Positions 16,143 to 25,031 of a stretch of 64,000 nucleotides of DNA are shown one piece after another; the stretch's first letter is position 1, and every line of letters begins with the position of its first letter. The stretch spans positions 186,001-250,000 of the forward strand of contig NZ_JADFCM010000002.1 of assembly GCF_015234585.1 (NCBI RefSeq), given 5' to 3'. Position numbers and translations under genes: made by a program. The notes under the pieces were generated by a model. That model was not told the DNA's origin. It searched no databases and saw nothing but the letters and a program-made list of their open reading frames with translations. The stretch comes from Pseudalkalibacillus hwajinpoensis. Its GTDB lineage: Bacteria; Bacillota; Bacilli; Bacillales; Guptibacillaceae.

Positions 16143-18977
16143 TTAAGATGAAATATTACTTTCCTTCCGGGATAAATTTCCTTCAGGGATAAAAGTTCCC
16201 ATTAGGGATTCAACACCATCTTTATCCAATTCATCTTCTTTATCGTTATTAGATAGTTCTTGCTCCATCTCTTTAAGGAGTTCTTCATGTTCTTCTGATA
16301 ATTGACTAACCTCAAGTTCTTTTTCCTTTTTGAGTTCGTTATGAAGTTCTTTACCTTCATCAGTCCCAAATATATCACTTAAAGGGTCATATTCACCATC
16401 ACCAATTTCTGAAGCGTCGGTATCTTCTTCTCCAGAAGCAGGGACTGCTAAATTCTCTGGTACAGTAGGTGAACTTACTTTAGTTACTTCCGCTCCTCCC
16501 CCTTCATTATCTTTCTGAAAGTCATGGTCACTTATTCTATCTGATTGTTGTTCCAAAGCTGAATTATATTTCGTACTCGAAGAGCGGTATTTCAACTCCA
16601 TCGGTTGTTCATTTGAAGGTACGATCGAAGCAAACGTGTCTTCTTCCTCTTCTTTAAGAGGTGTAGTTTCAGGTTCAATTTCCTCTAACTCTACCTTTTC
16701 AATACCCTCTTCCATTAATTCAATTGTATTGTTTAAAAAGCGATTCCGTTCTAACATCCATCTGTCTCCAGCTTCTTCAACAACTTCAAAAAGTGATGCC
16801 TTAAATTCCTCTCTTGGAACAAAGTTAGCATCGATTTGTCGTACAGGTATAGGTCGGTTATTTTGAACAATCTTAATGGCACATTGGAATTCTTTCTGAT
16901 ACATAATATCTGACGGCGACATGATAGCTTCAACTGTTTTAGTATAAGAACTTCCCGCCCGAGTAACGGGCTGCTCCTGTAAAGCAGATACGGCTTGTTC
17001 ACTCATTGATTCTTCAAACCGCTCCTCTTCACCAAATATCTTTGAAAAGATTTCAGCATCATAGTCTGGAATATCCCCATAAACCATTTTGTGACGAAGA
17101 GTACCTAAAAGAGTGTGCATATAGCTTTCTCCGTATTTATCAGCTAACTGTGCGATGGTTTGAGCAACCACAGTAACAATGGTTTTGTATTTTCGGCTTT
17201 GAGCGGGGAATTCTTTAAAGGGCTGATAGATATAATCAGGAAATTCATCGACTAGAATGTGATGGAAATTTGAAGTTGCAGGCTCTCGACGGAAAACGGC
17301 ATTTTGCAGACTAAGTAATACCAATTTACCCAATACGTTGGATAGTCCCGCTAACTCCCCTTTTGCTGTATTGACGAGTAATACTCCTCCAAATTCAAGA
17401 TGTTTATCAAAATTAAAATCTGACTTTCCGAACAGCACTCTACGAATGAGCAAATTGGATCCGATGTCATTTAGGATGTTTCGGAGCCCTTGTACATACT
17501 CTGATTTTGCATCGTAGTAAGCATCCTCTCCTCTATGAATTCCATGTGTGACTTTTACAGGTGCTCCATTCCGCTCAGTCATAGGTAATAGATTAGCATC
17601 AAACCACTCATCAATTTGTTGAACGATTTTCCAGTGGTTCCGTTCATCTCTTCCTTCAATGGAATCAATGTTCTCTGGAAAAGTTGCTTTTAGAGTCTCA
17701 TGCATTTTTCTTACGAGTTGAGAGTTGTTATACATATCAAGCAGCATATCGAACGTTACTTCTTTCGTAGGTTCATGCAATTTCAATAGATAGATATAAT
17801 GTTTTAGGTGATTTCGTTCTGATTGCTGGAAGAAGAAATTCCCGCCGTCTCCCCCTTCAGCTAGACCCGCGATTACCATAGCAAAAGCTTCCGCTACCTG
17901 CTCAACTGGACCTTGCATTGGATTTATAGATGGCGTATTTGGATCAGTTGGGTCAATATAAAAAACGGCTTCTTCTGGTATATGGTGAGCTTTAACTAGC
18001 TGAAAGAGTTTTTGACACAAATCATTCGATGGCTCGATAACAGAAATACCATTAAGGTAACTCCCTTTCACATCTTCGGAATGATAATCTTCTCTCTCAT
18101 AAAGAGATGGATACGCGTTAATAAACTTTGTCATCCAGTGTAAGTCCTGGTTCAAAATTGGGAGAACTAGAGCAGCTGTTTTACCTGTACCGATACTACC
18201 GATAATGCAATTGTTCAATGTCCTATCTTTACCTAGTTGAATGATCGATTCATTTGTATCACTATCTGGACCTAGAACAACATCTGGAAACTTCTCTTCT
18301 TCCACCTGTTTGAAAAATTTTTGTAGCTTTCTTGATTTAAATTCAAACTCTTCAAATCTCGTTTTCAAGTCTTCATTATGCATCGAATACTGTCCAGTTG
18401 CCCAAAGCATTAACATAGTAACAATGATGGATGGTACGAATACTAAAAGAATGATCAGGTTGTCTACATTTCCGGTTAATATACCATGCCATACGTTTAC
18501 TACATCGAGTTTTGATTCCTGTTCTAGCAAGTATGGTGCAATATGGTTATATACAGGAGCGGTTACGTACCAAGTGTAGTATGTAGTAATACCTAGCAAC
18601 ATAGAGAAAAAGATCGTATATCGCCAAGCAATGGTTTTATAGTTTTCAAGTTTGGTTGAAATTAACCAAGCCGAAATAGAAATTAGCGTAAAGAGAATTA
18701 AGCCTACGAGAGTTGGTTTTGTAGGGTCACCTATGAAAGGAATGACGGGAATTGTCTCTCTAAACTGACCGATCATTAGGAATGCGAAATTAATTAAAGT
18801 CCTTAGTGCTAGTAGGATCATTAAGACAATTAAGGCTGTAGTAATGGAGAATGGTGCTTTTCTAATTAAGTTATCGCGCATGTCCTCTGGGATTTTATCT
18901 TTTAATTTCTCGATTAACGACTCAAGAAAATTTTGTTCCTTTTGAGAATCTATTGCAGCCTCTTTTTTAACCTTCAT
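16143..18977 (-). CDS. virD4: VirD4/TraG-type coupling protein ATPase (944 aa)
   Basis: Four N-terminal membrane helices lie within residues 44-192. Walker A GSIGTGKT is at about 260-267, and Walker B-like HHILVDEFPDYI follows several hundred residues later. The last 250 residues are acidic and Glu/Ser-rich, probably disordered, and longer than usual. ATG 18977 follows GGAGGAG; the start overlaps the upstream stop by 11 bases. It couples the relaxosome to the type IV channel at the membrane. It is encoded apart from the main T4SS operon, which lies on the other strand. Confidence 0.85.
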   Translation of the reverse strand: MKVKKEAAIDSQKEQNFLESLIEKLKDKIPEDMRDNLIRKAPFSITTALIVLMILLALRTLINFAFLMIGQFRETIPVIPFIGDPTKPTLVGLILFTLISISAWLISTKLENYKTIAWRYTIFFSMLLGITTYYTWYVTAPVYNHIAPYLLEQESKLDVVNVWHGILTGNVDNLIILLVFVPSIIVTMLMLWATGQYSMHNEDLKTRFEEFEFKSRKLQKFFKQVEEEKFPDVVLGPDSDTNESIIQLGKDRTLNNCIIGSIGTGKTAALVLPILNQDLHWMTKFINAYPSLYEREDYHSEDVKGSYLNGISVIEPSNDLCQKLFQLVKAHHIPEEAVFYIDPTDPNTPSINPMQGPVEQVAEAFAMVIAGLAEGGDGGNFFFQQSERNHLKHYIYLLKLHEPTKEVTFDMLLDMYNNSQLVRKMHETLKATFPENIDSIEGRDERNHWKIVQQIDEWFDANLLPMTERNGAPVKVTHGIHRGEDAYYDAKSEYVQGLRNILNDIGSNLLIRRVLFGKSDFNFDKHLEFGGVLLVNTAKGELAGLSNVLGKLVLLSLQNAVFRREPATSNFHHILVDEFPDYIYQPFKEFPAQSRKYKTIVTVVAQTIAQLADKYGESYMHTLLGTLRHKMVYGDIPDYDAEIFSKIFGEEERFEESMSEQAVSALQEQPVTRAGSSYTKTVEAIMSPSDIMYQKEFQCAIKIVQNNRPIPVRQIDANFVPREEFKASLFEVVEEAGDRWMLERNRFLNNTIELMEEGIEKVELEEIEPETTPLKEEEEDTFASIVPSNEQPMELKYRSSSTKYNSALEQQSDRISDHDFQKDNEGGGAEVTKVSSPTVPENLAVPASGEEDTDASEIGDGEYDPLSDIFGTDEGKELHNELKKEKELEVSQLSEEHEELLKEMEQELSNNDKEDELDKDGVESLMGTFIPEGNLSRKESNISS

Positions 18978-20280
18978 AGGTTGTCTCCTCCACAAGTAGT
19001 TTCGTCTTATGTCTATAAAAAACAGGAACCTGGTCTGATCCTTCCATTAGTGATTGGTTATCTATATAAAGGACATTATCAGTGAGCATACCAATTACAT
19101 CATTTGAAAGCTGCTCTTTATCTGGATAGATCCCCATTATCTTATGGACTTTCTGCTTAAAATAGTTTTTATCTATAGCGGTAGAGAGGTATTGAAGTCT
19201 TTCGTAAACTTGCGCATTTCCCTCATCTAAAACAATGAACAGTACTATTTCTTTAAAATTACCCAGTGGGTGAACAACTTCATAAACTCGGTCTGCGTAT
19301 AAAGAATGATCTACGTCATGTAAATAAACGTCCTTGTCGTCAATAGGATTTAATTCAAATGCAAAATATTCGTTATGTTCATGGAGAATACTCCAGGTTG
19401 TATCAAGTTCCATATCCACATAAGACACCGGTAATGGCTTGTCACCTGTAAGCAGTTGAGGTATTACTTCACTCGCTCTTGAAGAATGTAAAACATATAC
19501 GCTAAGATTGCTCTGCAAAAGGTTGGATAATTGATATAGTTTTTGTTTCATGTTATCAATTCTTACTTGACGTTGTTTCTGCTCTTCAGATGGTGAGAAA
19601 AACACATCCTTCTCCTCTATTACAGAAAACAATACAATGTGATTCCGCTCAGGATACTTCAAACTTAATTCAATGTATTTTTTCACTTTGTTCTCAATTA
19701 CCTGGAGTCTTTCACTTCCGCTATCGACTTCTATATAGACATATCTGTTTTCCGAACGTAAAACCCAGTCAGGAACAATGAACTTCGGTTCGATTTTATT
19801 AACCAGTTCATGATAAGGCTTATCGTAAGGATTAAACGATTCAACCTTATCTTCCTCGCATTGTAGTACCGCATCCAACACTAGCTGTTTTGTTCCAAAC
19901 AAATGAGCAAGTTGTTTTCTTTCATAACCGTTTTGAATTTTAATAGGAAGTGCACTTTCAGGAATCATCCCTTCATTGACTAAAATTTCAGCTCCCCATT
20001 TTCCTAGTTGGTATATATAGAATGCAAAACCATCTTGCCCCAATCTAACCTTCTGGCCATGAACGACATCATAGTTTCTCCATCTAGCCATTTTGTTTCC
20101 AAAAGATTTCTTAGTAATACTAAGCTGATTTGTAAGGAATGCATAAAGGTCCTCTCCTCTTAACATGCTTTGTTCGAATAAAAAGGAAAGCATTTTCAGT
20201 TCAACTTGAGTTAACTCGACCCCTTTTCGGTTCATTCCCTTAATAAATTTCTTTTTCTCAAAGTCGTTAATATGCTTCAA
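18967..20280 (-). CDS. Replication-relaxation-like protein (437 aa)
   Basis: TTG 20280 is used since GGAGG lies 7 bases upstream, while the in-frame ATG at 20322 is inside the terminator stem. A winged-helix region covers about residues 10-75. A PD-(D/E)XK-like core follows, with PDWVLRSENRYVYIEVDSGS, and then a helix with several Lys. This matches the Replic_Relax plan (DNA-binding plus nuclease-like fold) found beside coupling-protein genes on Gram-positive plasmids. Its gene overlaps virD4. It is a candidate relaxosome component, or the relaxase itself. Confidence 0.6.
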   Translation of the reverse strand: MKHINDFEKKKFIKGMNRKGVELTQVELKMLSFLFEQSMLRGEDLYAFLTNQLSITKKSFGNKMARWRNYDVVHGQKVRLGQDGFAFYIYQLGKWGAEILVNEGMIPESALPIKIQNGYERKQLAHLFGTKQLVLDAVLQCEEDKVESFNPYDKPYHELVNKIEPKFIVPDWVLRSENRYVYIEVDSGSERLQVIENKVKKYIELSLKYPERNHIVLFSVIEEKDVFFSPSEEQKQRQVRIDNMKQKLYQLSNLLQSNLSVYVLHSSRASEVIPQLLTGDKPLPVSYVDMELDTTWSILHEHNEYFAFELNPIDDKDVYLHDVDHSLYADRVYEVVHPLGNFKEIVLFIVLDEGNAQVYERLQYLSTAIDKNYFKQKVHKIMGIYPDKEQLSNDVIGMLTDNVLYIDNQSLMEGSDQVPVFYRHKTKLLVEETTYEG

Positions 20281-20297
20281 AACAGAACCTCCTAAAC

Positions 20298-20363
20298 TAA
20301 AAAAAGATGCACCTAACTTCATAATTGATCTGTTTGATCAATTACGAAAGTTTAGGGTGCATC
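20298..20363 (-). terminator. Leader intrinsic terminator of the relaxation/VirD4 operon
   Basis: The minus strand carries a stem GATGCACC-TAAACTT with its complement AAGTT-AGGTGCATC, an inner TAATTGATC/GATCAATTA pair, and a tract of seven T. The T-run is about 20 bases before the TTG start at 20280. Confidence 0.8.
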
Positions 20364-20436
20364 CCTTTTGATATTAGTTAACTGCAAAATACTGAAATTG
20401 AATGAACTAAAGTTTAACTCCAACGATTATGAGCGT

Positions 20437-20465
20437 TATATACAGTACCTCCAATTTCTTGTCTA
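20437..20465 (-). promoter_or_regulatory. Promoter of the relaxation/VirD4 operon
   Basis: TAGACA and TATATA on the minus strand are separated by 17 bases. The leader then runs about 75 bases to the terminator at 20298-20363. Confidence 0.55.
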
Positions 20466-20649
20466 AAGTTATCATACATTAAGGGCTTATATATGAAAAG
20501 AATGAAATAGGAAAATCGATATTACGAGGGCAAAAAACAATTTGCAATTTCTAATAAAAATCTACAGGAATTTAGGGTAATAACAGGTTGCTTCAGATAG
20601 TTAAGTCTGGGTTATCTGTGGGCTAAAAAACCTACTTATGAAAGCCTGT

Positions 20650-20726
20650 CACCCTATGGAAGCAAATATAGACCCAAATCCACAGGGTGCCATATGCATT
20701 TGAGCTTGTAGTTTTGACCCTATGGA
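20650..20726. other. Candidate oriT: inverted and direct CCCTATGGA repeats
   Basis: CACCCTATGGA (20650-20660) and TCCACAGGGTG (20679-20689) form an 11-bp inverted repeat with one mismatch. A third CCCTATGGA copy is at 20718-20726. The site lies in a 740-base gap between the relaxation/VirD4 operon and a divergent coiled-coil gene, which is a common place for an origin of transfer. Around 20790-20815, a short CGACC repeat also occurs three times. No nic site can be named from sequence alone. Confidence 0.35.
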
Positions 20727-20847
20727 TGGATCGATTAAATTATCTCTTAAGAACAAGCAAAATAACCTCTACTCCCCACCTCTGAAGCACTCCCCTTGCG
20801 ACCGAACGACCAAACGACCCTGGGATAAAACAGATTATATTCAATTT

Positions 20848-20915
20848 CAATCAAACAAAAAGGAGCGCTTTTGATTGTCCATGATTGCGCTATAACCTAT
20901 AAACGATTTATAGCG
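20848..20915. promoter_or_regulatory. Two inverted repeats in the 20371-21111 gap
   Basis: CAATCAAA/TTTGATTG (20848-20855 and 20870-20877) and CGCTATAA/TTATAGCG (20888-20895 and 20908-20915) are perfect 8-bp inverted repeats. The second includes the ATTGCGCTATA string that recurs just before the gene at 25032, so one protein may bind both places. Confidence 0.4.
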
Positions 20916-21058
20916 TTAATTACTTTATTAATATCAAAGCTGCATCGAGATCAAAAATCATTACAAAGATACAAAAAAATGTACTTATAAACATTTATAC
21001 AAAATTACATATGTTTTTTTGTCTTTAAAGTATAGGTTTTCTTTTGTTGGGAACAATG

Positions 21059-21087
21059 GTTAACAGATAACCAGTTATCCAGTTAAC
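21059..21087 (+). promoter_or_regulatory. Near-palindromic operator before the coiled-coil gene
   Basis: Four half-sites GTTAAC, GATAAC, GTTATC and GTTAAC form a 29-base near-palindrome 25 bases before the start at 21112, overlapping the expected leader. It looks like an autoregulatory operator. Confidence 0.45.
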
Positions 21088-21111
21088 TCAAATATTGAAA
21101 GGAGTATTTGT

Positions 21112-21537
21112 ATGGGGAAGGAACAATACGCTCAAAAGGTAGATCCTTATGTGAAAGCTGCAATTGAAGGATTAACTCAGCAATATATTTCTGATAACCG
21201 AATACAAGAAAAGGGAGAAATGATTTCTTTGCTTTACAACGATCATTTAGAGAGAGAGAAAGAACGATTAATTGTTAACAGCATTAGTAAAGGTGATGTG
21301 CTTTCATCGTATTTAAAACGAATCGCTGAATTGTTCTTATCAAGCGCTAGAGAGCATGACTCTATCATTGAAATGTTAACGTCTAATCATCAAGAAGAAA
21401 TAGAGTTTTTAGAAATGAAGATGAAAAAATTAGAAGGAACTGTTTCAGAATTGACTAGGCAATTAGAAGAGAAAACAATTGAGAAGAAAAATGCAGAGGT
21501 CATAATAAAAAAGTTAAAGCAAAAGACTTTACAGTAA
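21112..21537 (+). CDS. Coiled-coil protein (141 aa)
   Basis: ATG 21112 follows AAAGGAG. The first 60 residues are mixed and charged; residues about 85-140 form a long coiled coil rich in Glu, Lys and Leu. There is no membrane segment. It is divergent from the relaxation/VirD4 operon and next to the oriT candidate, so a role as an oriT accessory or DNA-bridging protein is possible. The upstream palindrome suggests autoregulation. Family not recognised. Confidence 0.6.
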   Translation: MGKEQYAQKVDPYVKAAIEGLTQQYISDNRIQEKGEMISLLYNDHLEREKERLIVNSISKGDVLSSYLKRIAELFLSSAREHDSIIEMLTSNHQEEIEFLEMKMKKLEGTVSELTRQLEEKTIEKKNAEVIIKKLKQKTLQ

Positions 21538-21721
21538 GATCAATGGTCCGGGCATATTAAACTCAATATTTACCGCAGGGACAGTAACTATCTAAAGAAA
21601 TCATGTATAGATACATCTGGATATCGTTAGAAGAAGATGAAAAACAATTGGTAATCACATAAAAAGCGATGAATTATGCAGCACTGGTTGAAAACAATTA
21701 GGCGTAAATGGAGGAATGAAA

Positions 21722-22018
21722 ATGGAATTAGACAAGAAATACACTGCAAGTGAAGTAGACTACGCTTGGATCGAAATCGCCTGGGAAGTACGGTCATTTT
21801 TGCAAAGCGATAACCCCGATAGGCTATCTGAACCAGTGTTGAAAATCTCTCATGATTACTATAAGAGTTGGAATACAAATGAAGCGATTGTTGATTACTA
21901 CTTTCTTTTCATGTTGGATGCTGACATTTACACGATGATTCGTTACGACGCACGAACAGGAAGTACCATCAACTTACCTTTTAACAAATTTGATTTACGA
22001 GCAATCAACGCTCTTTGA
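21722..22018 (+). CDS. Hypothetical protein (98 aa)
   Basis: ATG 21722 has GGAGG 7 bases upstream; ATG 21716 is too close to it. The small acidic protein is rich in Tyr, Trp and Asp and shows no membrane helix. It sits 180 bases after the coiled-coil gene and may share its transcript. I do not recognise it. Confidence 0.5.
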   Translation: MELDKKYTASEVDYAWIEIAWEVRSFLQSDNPDRLSEPVLKISHDYYKSWNTNEAIVDYYFLFMLDADIYTMIRYDARTGSTINLPFNKFDLRAINAL

Positions 22019-22066
22019 CCGCTTGGATCGTCCAAGTGGTATTTATTTTGTTAATACGTACACATG

Positions 22067-22289
22067 TCATACACAATGGGAACATAAGCATAACTGTCTA
22101 CTTCTAGCGGTTCTTATTCCCAAAATAACACCTATTAACATTATTATACTTTTGGAAGAACACCTAACAGAATAATTACTTCCCATTTTACCCCAACCAA
22201 GAATATATACAGCAGCCTTATCCTTATCCTGATCTTAAATAGCTCAGTGAATACATCTTTTGAAATGTCATTATTAGTATCAATCTCCA
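22067..22289 (-). pseudogene. Possible frameshifted small gene
   Basis: A frame starting at ATG 22289 gives about 18 residues (M-E-I-D-T-N-N-D...TELFK), then continuation only makes sense one base out of frame (D-Q-D-K-D-K-A-A-V-Y-I-L-G-W-G-K). One missing base near 22238 would join them. Without the shift the frame ends after 48 residues. No homolog is known to me; this is a weak call for an otherwise empty 420-base gap. Confidence 0.2.
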
Positions 22290-22378
22290 TGATTTATCTC
22301 AGTTTTAATCTCCCAAACAAACATCTCCTTCTTAGAGTGTAATTATTTCTATCATCAATCACAAAAGTATGAAAACGC

Positions 22379-22407
22379 AAAAAAGACGGCTGGCAACCGC
22401 CTTTTTT
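22379..22407. terminator. Intrinsic terminator after the ParR-like gene
   Basis: A short GC-rich stem (GGCGGTT with AGCCGTC, including wobble pairs) is flanked by T-runs in both directions, so it can stop transcription of the minus-strand partition operon. Confidence 0.6.
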
Positions 22408-22440
22408 TAAATAAGATTTGCTAAAAAGATTAAACTTTAT

Positions 22441-22959
22441 TTACCAACTTGATACATCTATATTCCGTTGAACCTTCTTTCCTTTCTTCTTATCTGGATT
22501 ATCATTCTCTACGGAATCGCTTTTAACTTGTATTTCTTCGCGACCTTCAGCCAGTTCCTCAGTTACAGGATTGATTACAGATTCAGAAACATTTTGCAAT
22601 TCATAATTCTTCTTCTCCAGGTGAACCTCTGGAGTTCCTTCTTCTTTTTCACTTGAGGATATAGGCTTATTACCTTCGCTTGGTTTTAAAGCTGAATGTT
22701 CCACAGGTCTATCGACTTCATGTTCTTTATTGGCCACTGGAGCTGGTGTGCCTTGTGGTGTACCAGGATGGATCTGTTTGTACATCATTTCTTCTTTTAA
22801 ATCGCGTATCCCATTCTCTGCAACATCCTTTTCTATGAGATGACGAATAGATTTACTGAAATTTGACTGGCTATTTATCCAATCCATAATGTACTGGGGT
22901 TCATTTTGCTTTGTCCGTAACATACAGCTTTCCCCACGCACTTTTGGTTTTTTACGCAA
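22441..22959 (-). CDS. parR: ParR-like partition adaptor (172 aa)
   Basis: The likely start is TTG 22959 after GGTGGTG. Residues 1-55 resemble the ribbon-helix-helix of ParR-type proteins, including WINSQSNFSKSIRHLIEKDV and an ENGIRDL ending. The rest is low-complexity, rich in Glu, Pro and Lys, and likely contacts the filament protein. It follows the actin-like gene by 66 bases, the usual order. It would bind the repeat site upstream of the operon and link it to the filament. Confidence 0.7.
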   Translation of the reverse strand: MRKKPKVRGESCMLRTKQNEPQYIMDWINSQSNFSKSIRHLIEKDVAENGIRDLKEEMMYKQIHPGTPQGTPAPVANKEHEVDRPVEHSALKPSEGNKPISSSEKEEGTPEVHLEKKNYELQNVSESVINPVTEELAEGREEIQVKSDSVENDNPDKKKGKKVQRNIDVSSW

Positions 22960-23025
22960 TTACATTCACCACCATTCTAGAGAAAGACAGACATAACAAA
23001 GTGTTATGCCCGCCAATTTTTTTAT

Positions 23026-24216
23026 TTAAGCTAACTCTTTCTTCTTTAATTCCGGTAATACTGTCTTTAAGAAGATGTTCAATCCATTCACATTCATTAA
23101 TGGAGCGTACTTTTCTGGTACCCATAACAGCTCAGCTTGTAACTCAGAGCGGTCACATAGCTTTTTTAGCATTGGATAAAGGTGATCTTTCATCATGATA
23201 GATCCTCCCCCGTAAACACATATTACATCAACCTCATTGGAAGCTCTTTTTACTTCATCTTGAATATGTGAAAAGATAGTTTGTACTTCAGACCTCATTG
23301 ATTGTTTTAACAACCTTACTGTATCGTCGTGATACTTGTGTCCGGTATCTTTTATATAATCAATAAATTGCTGTCTTGATACATTGATGCTTGATACCTC
23401 TTCTTTAAATAGCTCAATTGCTTTGTTTATCGAATGACCAATGCCAGTTGAAATACCATTTACGAAATCTCTATCATACTCCCAACCTACTGTAAGAGGT
23501 GTATCCGTTGTTCCATCGCCAATATCGACATGTTTAATTCGTTTCCCTTGGAAATACTCTCCATCGACTTCCTTTTTATATTCCCAATTAAACTCTTCAA
23601 ACAAATCATCAGAACGGTAGTTACCCTCTTGATCCTCAATAAGAGTAAATAACACTGGTGTTCCTTCTGGAATAACCTTAACGTATTCGAAGTTCAAAGA
23701 TACCTTAACTTTTTGGTGTCCAATATAAACGATGACAGTATGAAAACCTTCTGTAAATTTCTTAGCGAATTTATCAGCATTCTCTCTAGTCCATTGGTTA
23801 ACTGGAAGCGCTGTGGCCATATCAACTGTAAGGTTAATCTCTTTTGGTATTTCCTTCTTATTTTTAAACGCTTGTTGGACAGCCACTGCAGACAAATTAC
23901 CTAGCGTAGTTATCATTGGCAAATCGTGCTCATATTTCGTTTCACTCTCAACACTCATAGTATGGGAAACATGTTTGCTTTTAATCGCCTTTCGTCCAAT
24001 AAAGTAAAGACCTCCAAAGTTCATGCTATCAGATTGAATGTCTACTTGAAGCTCTTCTAAAAGGCCATCTACTAGTTTATGAGGTTCAGTATTATCTTCG
24101 AAAGATGGTTTGTTTGGTAATGCATATGTATTAGGTTGTCTGTAGAGATCACCGTTAACAATTAACGCTTGTTCACTATTTCCATTATCATTTGCTACTT
24201 TAAAATTCATCTTCAT
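23026..24216 (-). CDS. parM: ParM-like actin-family partition protein (396 aa)
   Basis: Actin-fold motifs are visible: phosphate-1 region ANDNGNSEQ near residue 8, phosphate-2 VDIGDGTTD near 240 and adenosine motif VYGGGSIMM near 350. Length suits plasmid ParM/Alp proteins. The protein polymerises with ATP to push plasmid copies apart. It is paired with the ParR-like gene, and centromere-like repeats lie directly upstream. Confidence 0.88.
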   Translation of the reverse strand: MKMNFKVANDNGNSEQALIVNGDLYRQPNTYALPNKPSFEDNTEPHKLVDGLLEELQVDIQSDSMNFGGLYFIGRKAIKSKHVSHTMSVESETKYEHDLPMITTLGNLSAVAVQQAFKNKKEIPKEINLTVDMATALPVNQWTRENADKFAKKFTEGFHTVIVYIGHQKVKVSLNFEYVKVIPEGTPVLFTLIEDQEGNYRSDDLFEEFNWEYKKEVDGEYFQGKRIKHVDIGDGTTDTPLTVGWEYDRDFVNGISTGIGHSINKAIELFKEEVSSINVSRQQFIDYIKDTGHKYHDDTVRLLKQSMRSEVQTIFSHIQDEVKRASNEVDVICVYGGGSIMMKDHLYPMLKKLCDRSELQAELLWVPEKYAPLMNVNGLNIFLKTVLPELKKKELA

Positions 24217-24247
24217 TATTCAGCACCCTTTCTTTTATCAGTACATT

Positions 24248-24381
24248 TGTATTGATTATATGATATAAATTCTTCAATGTCCATGCTTTACCAACTTTAA
24301 CGCAAGTATACTTATATATGTATTGATTATTATACATATAAATATCAATACAAATAATTTAATATATATAAATGTATTGAT
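24248..24381. repeat. Centromere-like TGTATTGAT repeats
   Basis: TGTATTGAT occurs at 24248-24256, 24319-24327 and 24373-24381, and inverted at 24344-24352. The repeats lie just upstream of parM in AT-rich DNA, which is the usual place of a type II partition site and promoter. ParR is the expected ligand. Confidence 0.6.
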
Positions 24382-24445
24382 GTTTTTATATACAAGAAAA
24401 CTCGTAAAGTTTAACTATTTACTACTTGAGAGTTACAACTTCGTT

Positions 24446-24475
24446 GATTGAGTTGTAGCGCGCTGAAACTCAATC
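24446..24475. repeat. Perfect 9-bp inverted repeat around a GCGCGC core
   Basis: GATTGAGTT and AACTCAATC flank a GTAGCGCGCTG centre. The core belongs to the GCGCTA family of motifs seen through 25017. Confidence 0.5.
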
Positions 24476-25017
24476 GAATACTAACACCCAGTCACTATAG
24501 GTATCGACTGGTGATAAGACCACCAATTCACAGTCATATTCTCTTTTTATTAATTTTGATTTTTAATCTATCAGAAAATCGCTCTTCATTTCTGTTTAAC
24601 CTTTGATGTGTAAATTTTTATCGGATCAGTCGATATGAAAAGTTTAATCTGCAAATCAGGAATCTCTAGCGCTATGCAGCGCAATACAACGGTAGCGCTA
24701 CAGAAAAGCCTTTGAGAACAATGTGCGCTACGGTAAAATCAACTACCCAAAACAACTATAGTTGCGCTACAATCACACAAACGATGTGCAGCTATGCCGC
24801 TTCCTATCGTTTCCTAAGCTATCAACCTCGCTTGAGTTAAAACTAACGAAATAGAATTTTATGTAGCGTTGCGGAACGCTTGCGTTACATTCAACAAACT
24901 ACACGTAACTAGTGAGCTGTGAATCGTTTGTGGTTTCATAGCGCGCAAGCAATCCTTGATATATTGCTGGTTTGCAGATAAAATAAAGATAACTTAATAC
25001 GAGATTGCGCTATAGCG
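24455..25017. repeat. Dispersed GCGCTA motif region
   Basis: At least eight copies of TAGCGC/GCGCTA-type motifs lie between 24455 and 25017: for example TAGCGCTA at 24667 and 24693, TGCGCTA at 24724 and 24773, TAGCG at 24865, ATAGCGCGC near 24939, and GCGCTATAGCG just before the 25032 start. There is no gene here. The density suggests binding sites for one protein, perhaps the MerR-like protein encoded next, as an operator or centromere. Confidence 0.45.
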
Positions 25018-25031
25018 GAGGAGGTGCCTCG

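Noticed and set aside
21990..22175. Plus-strand frame of 61 codons
   Set aside because: It has no ribosome binding site of its own and overlaps the end of the preceding gene in another frame.
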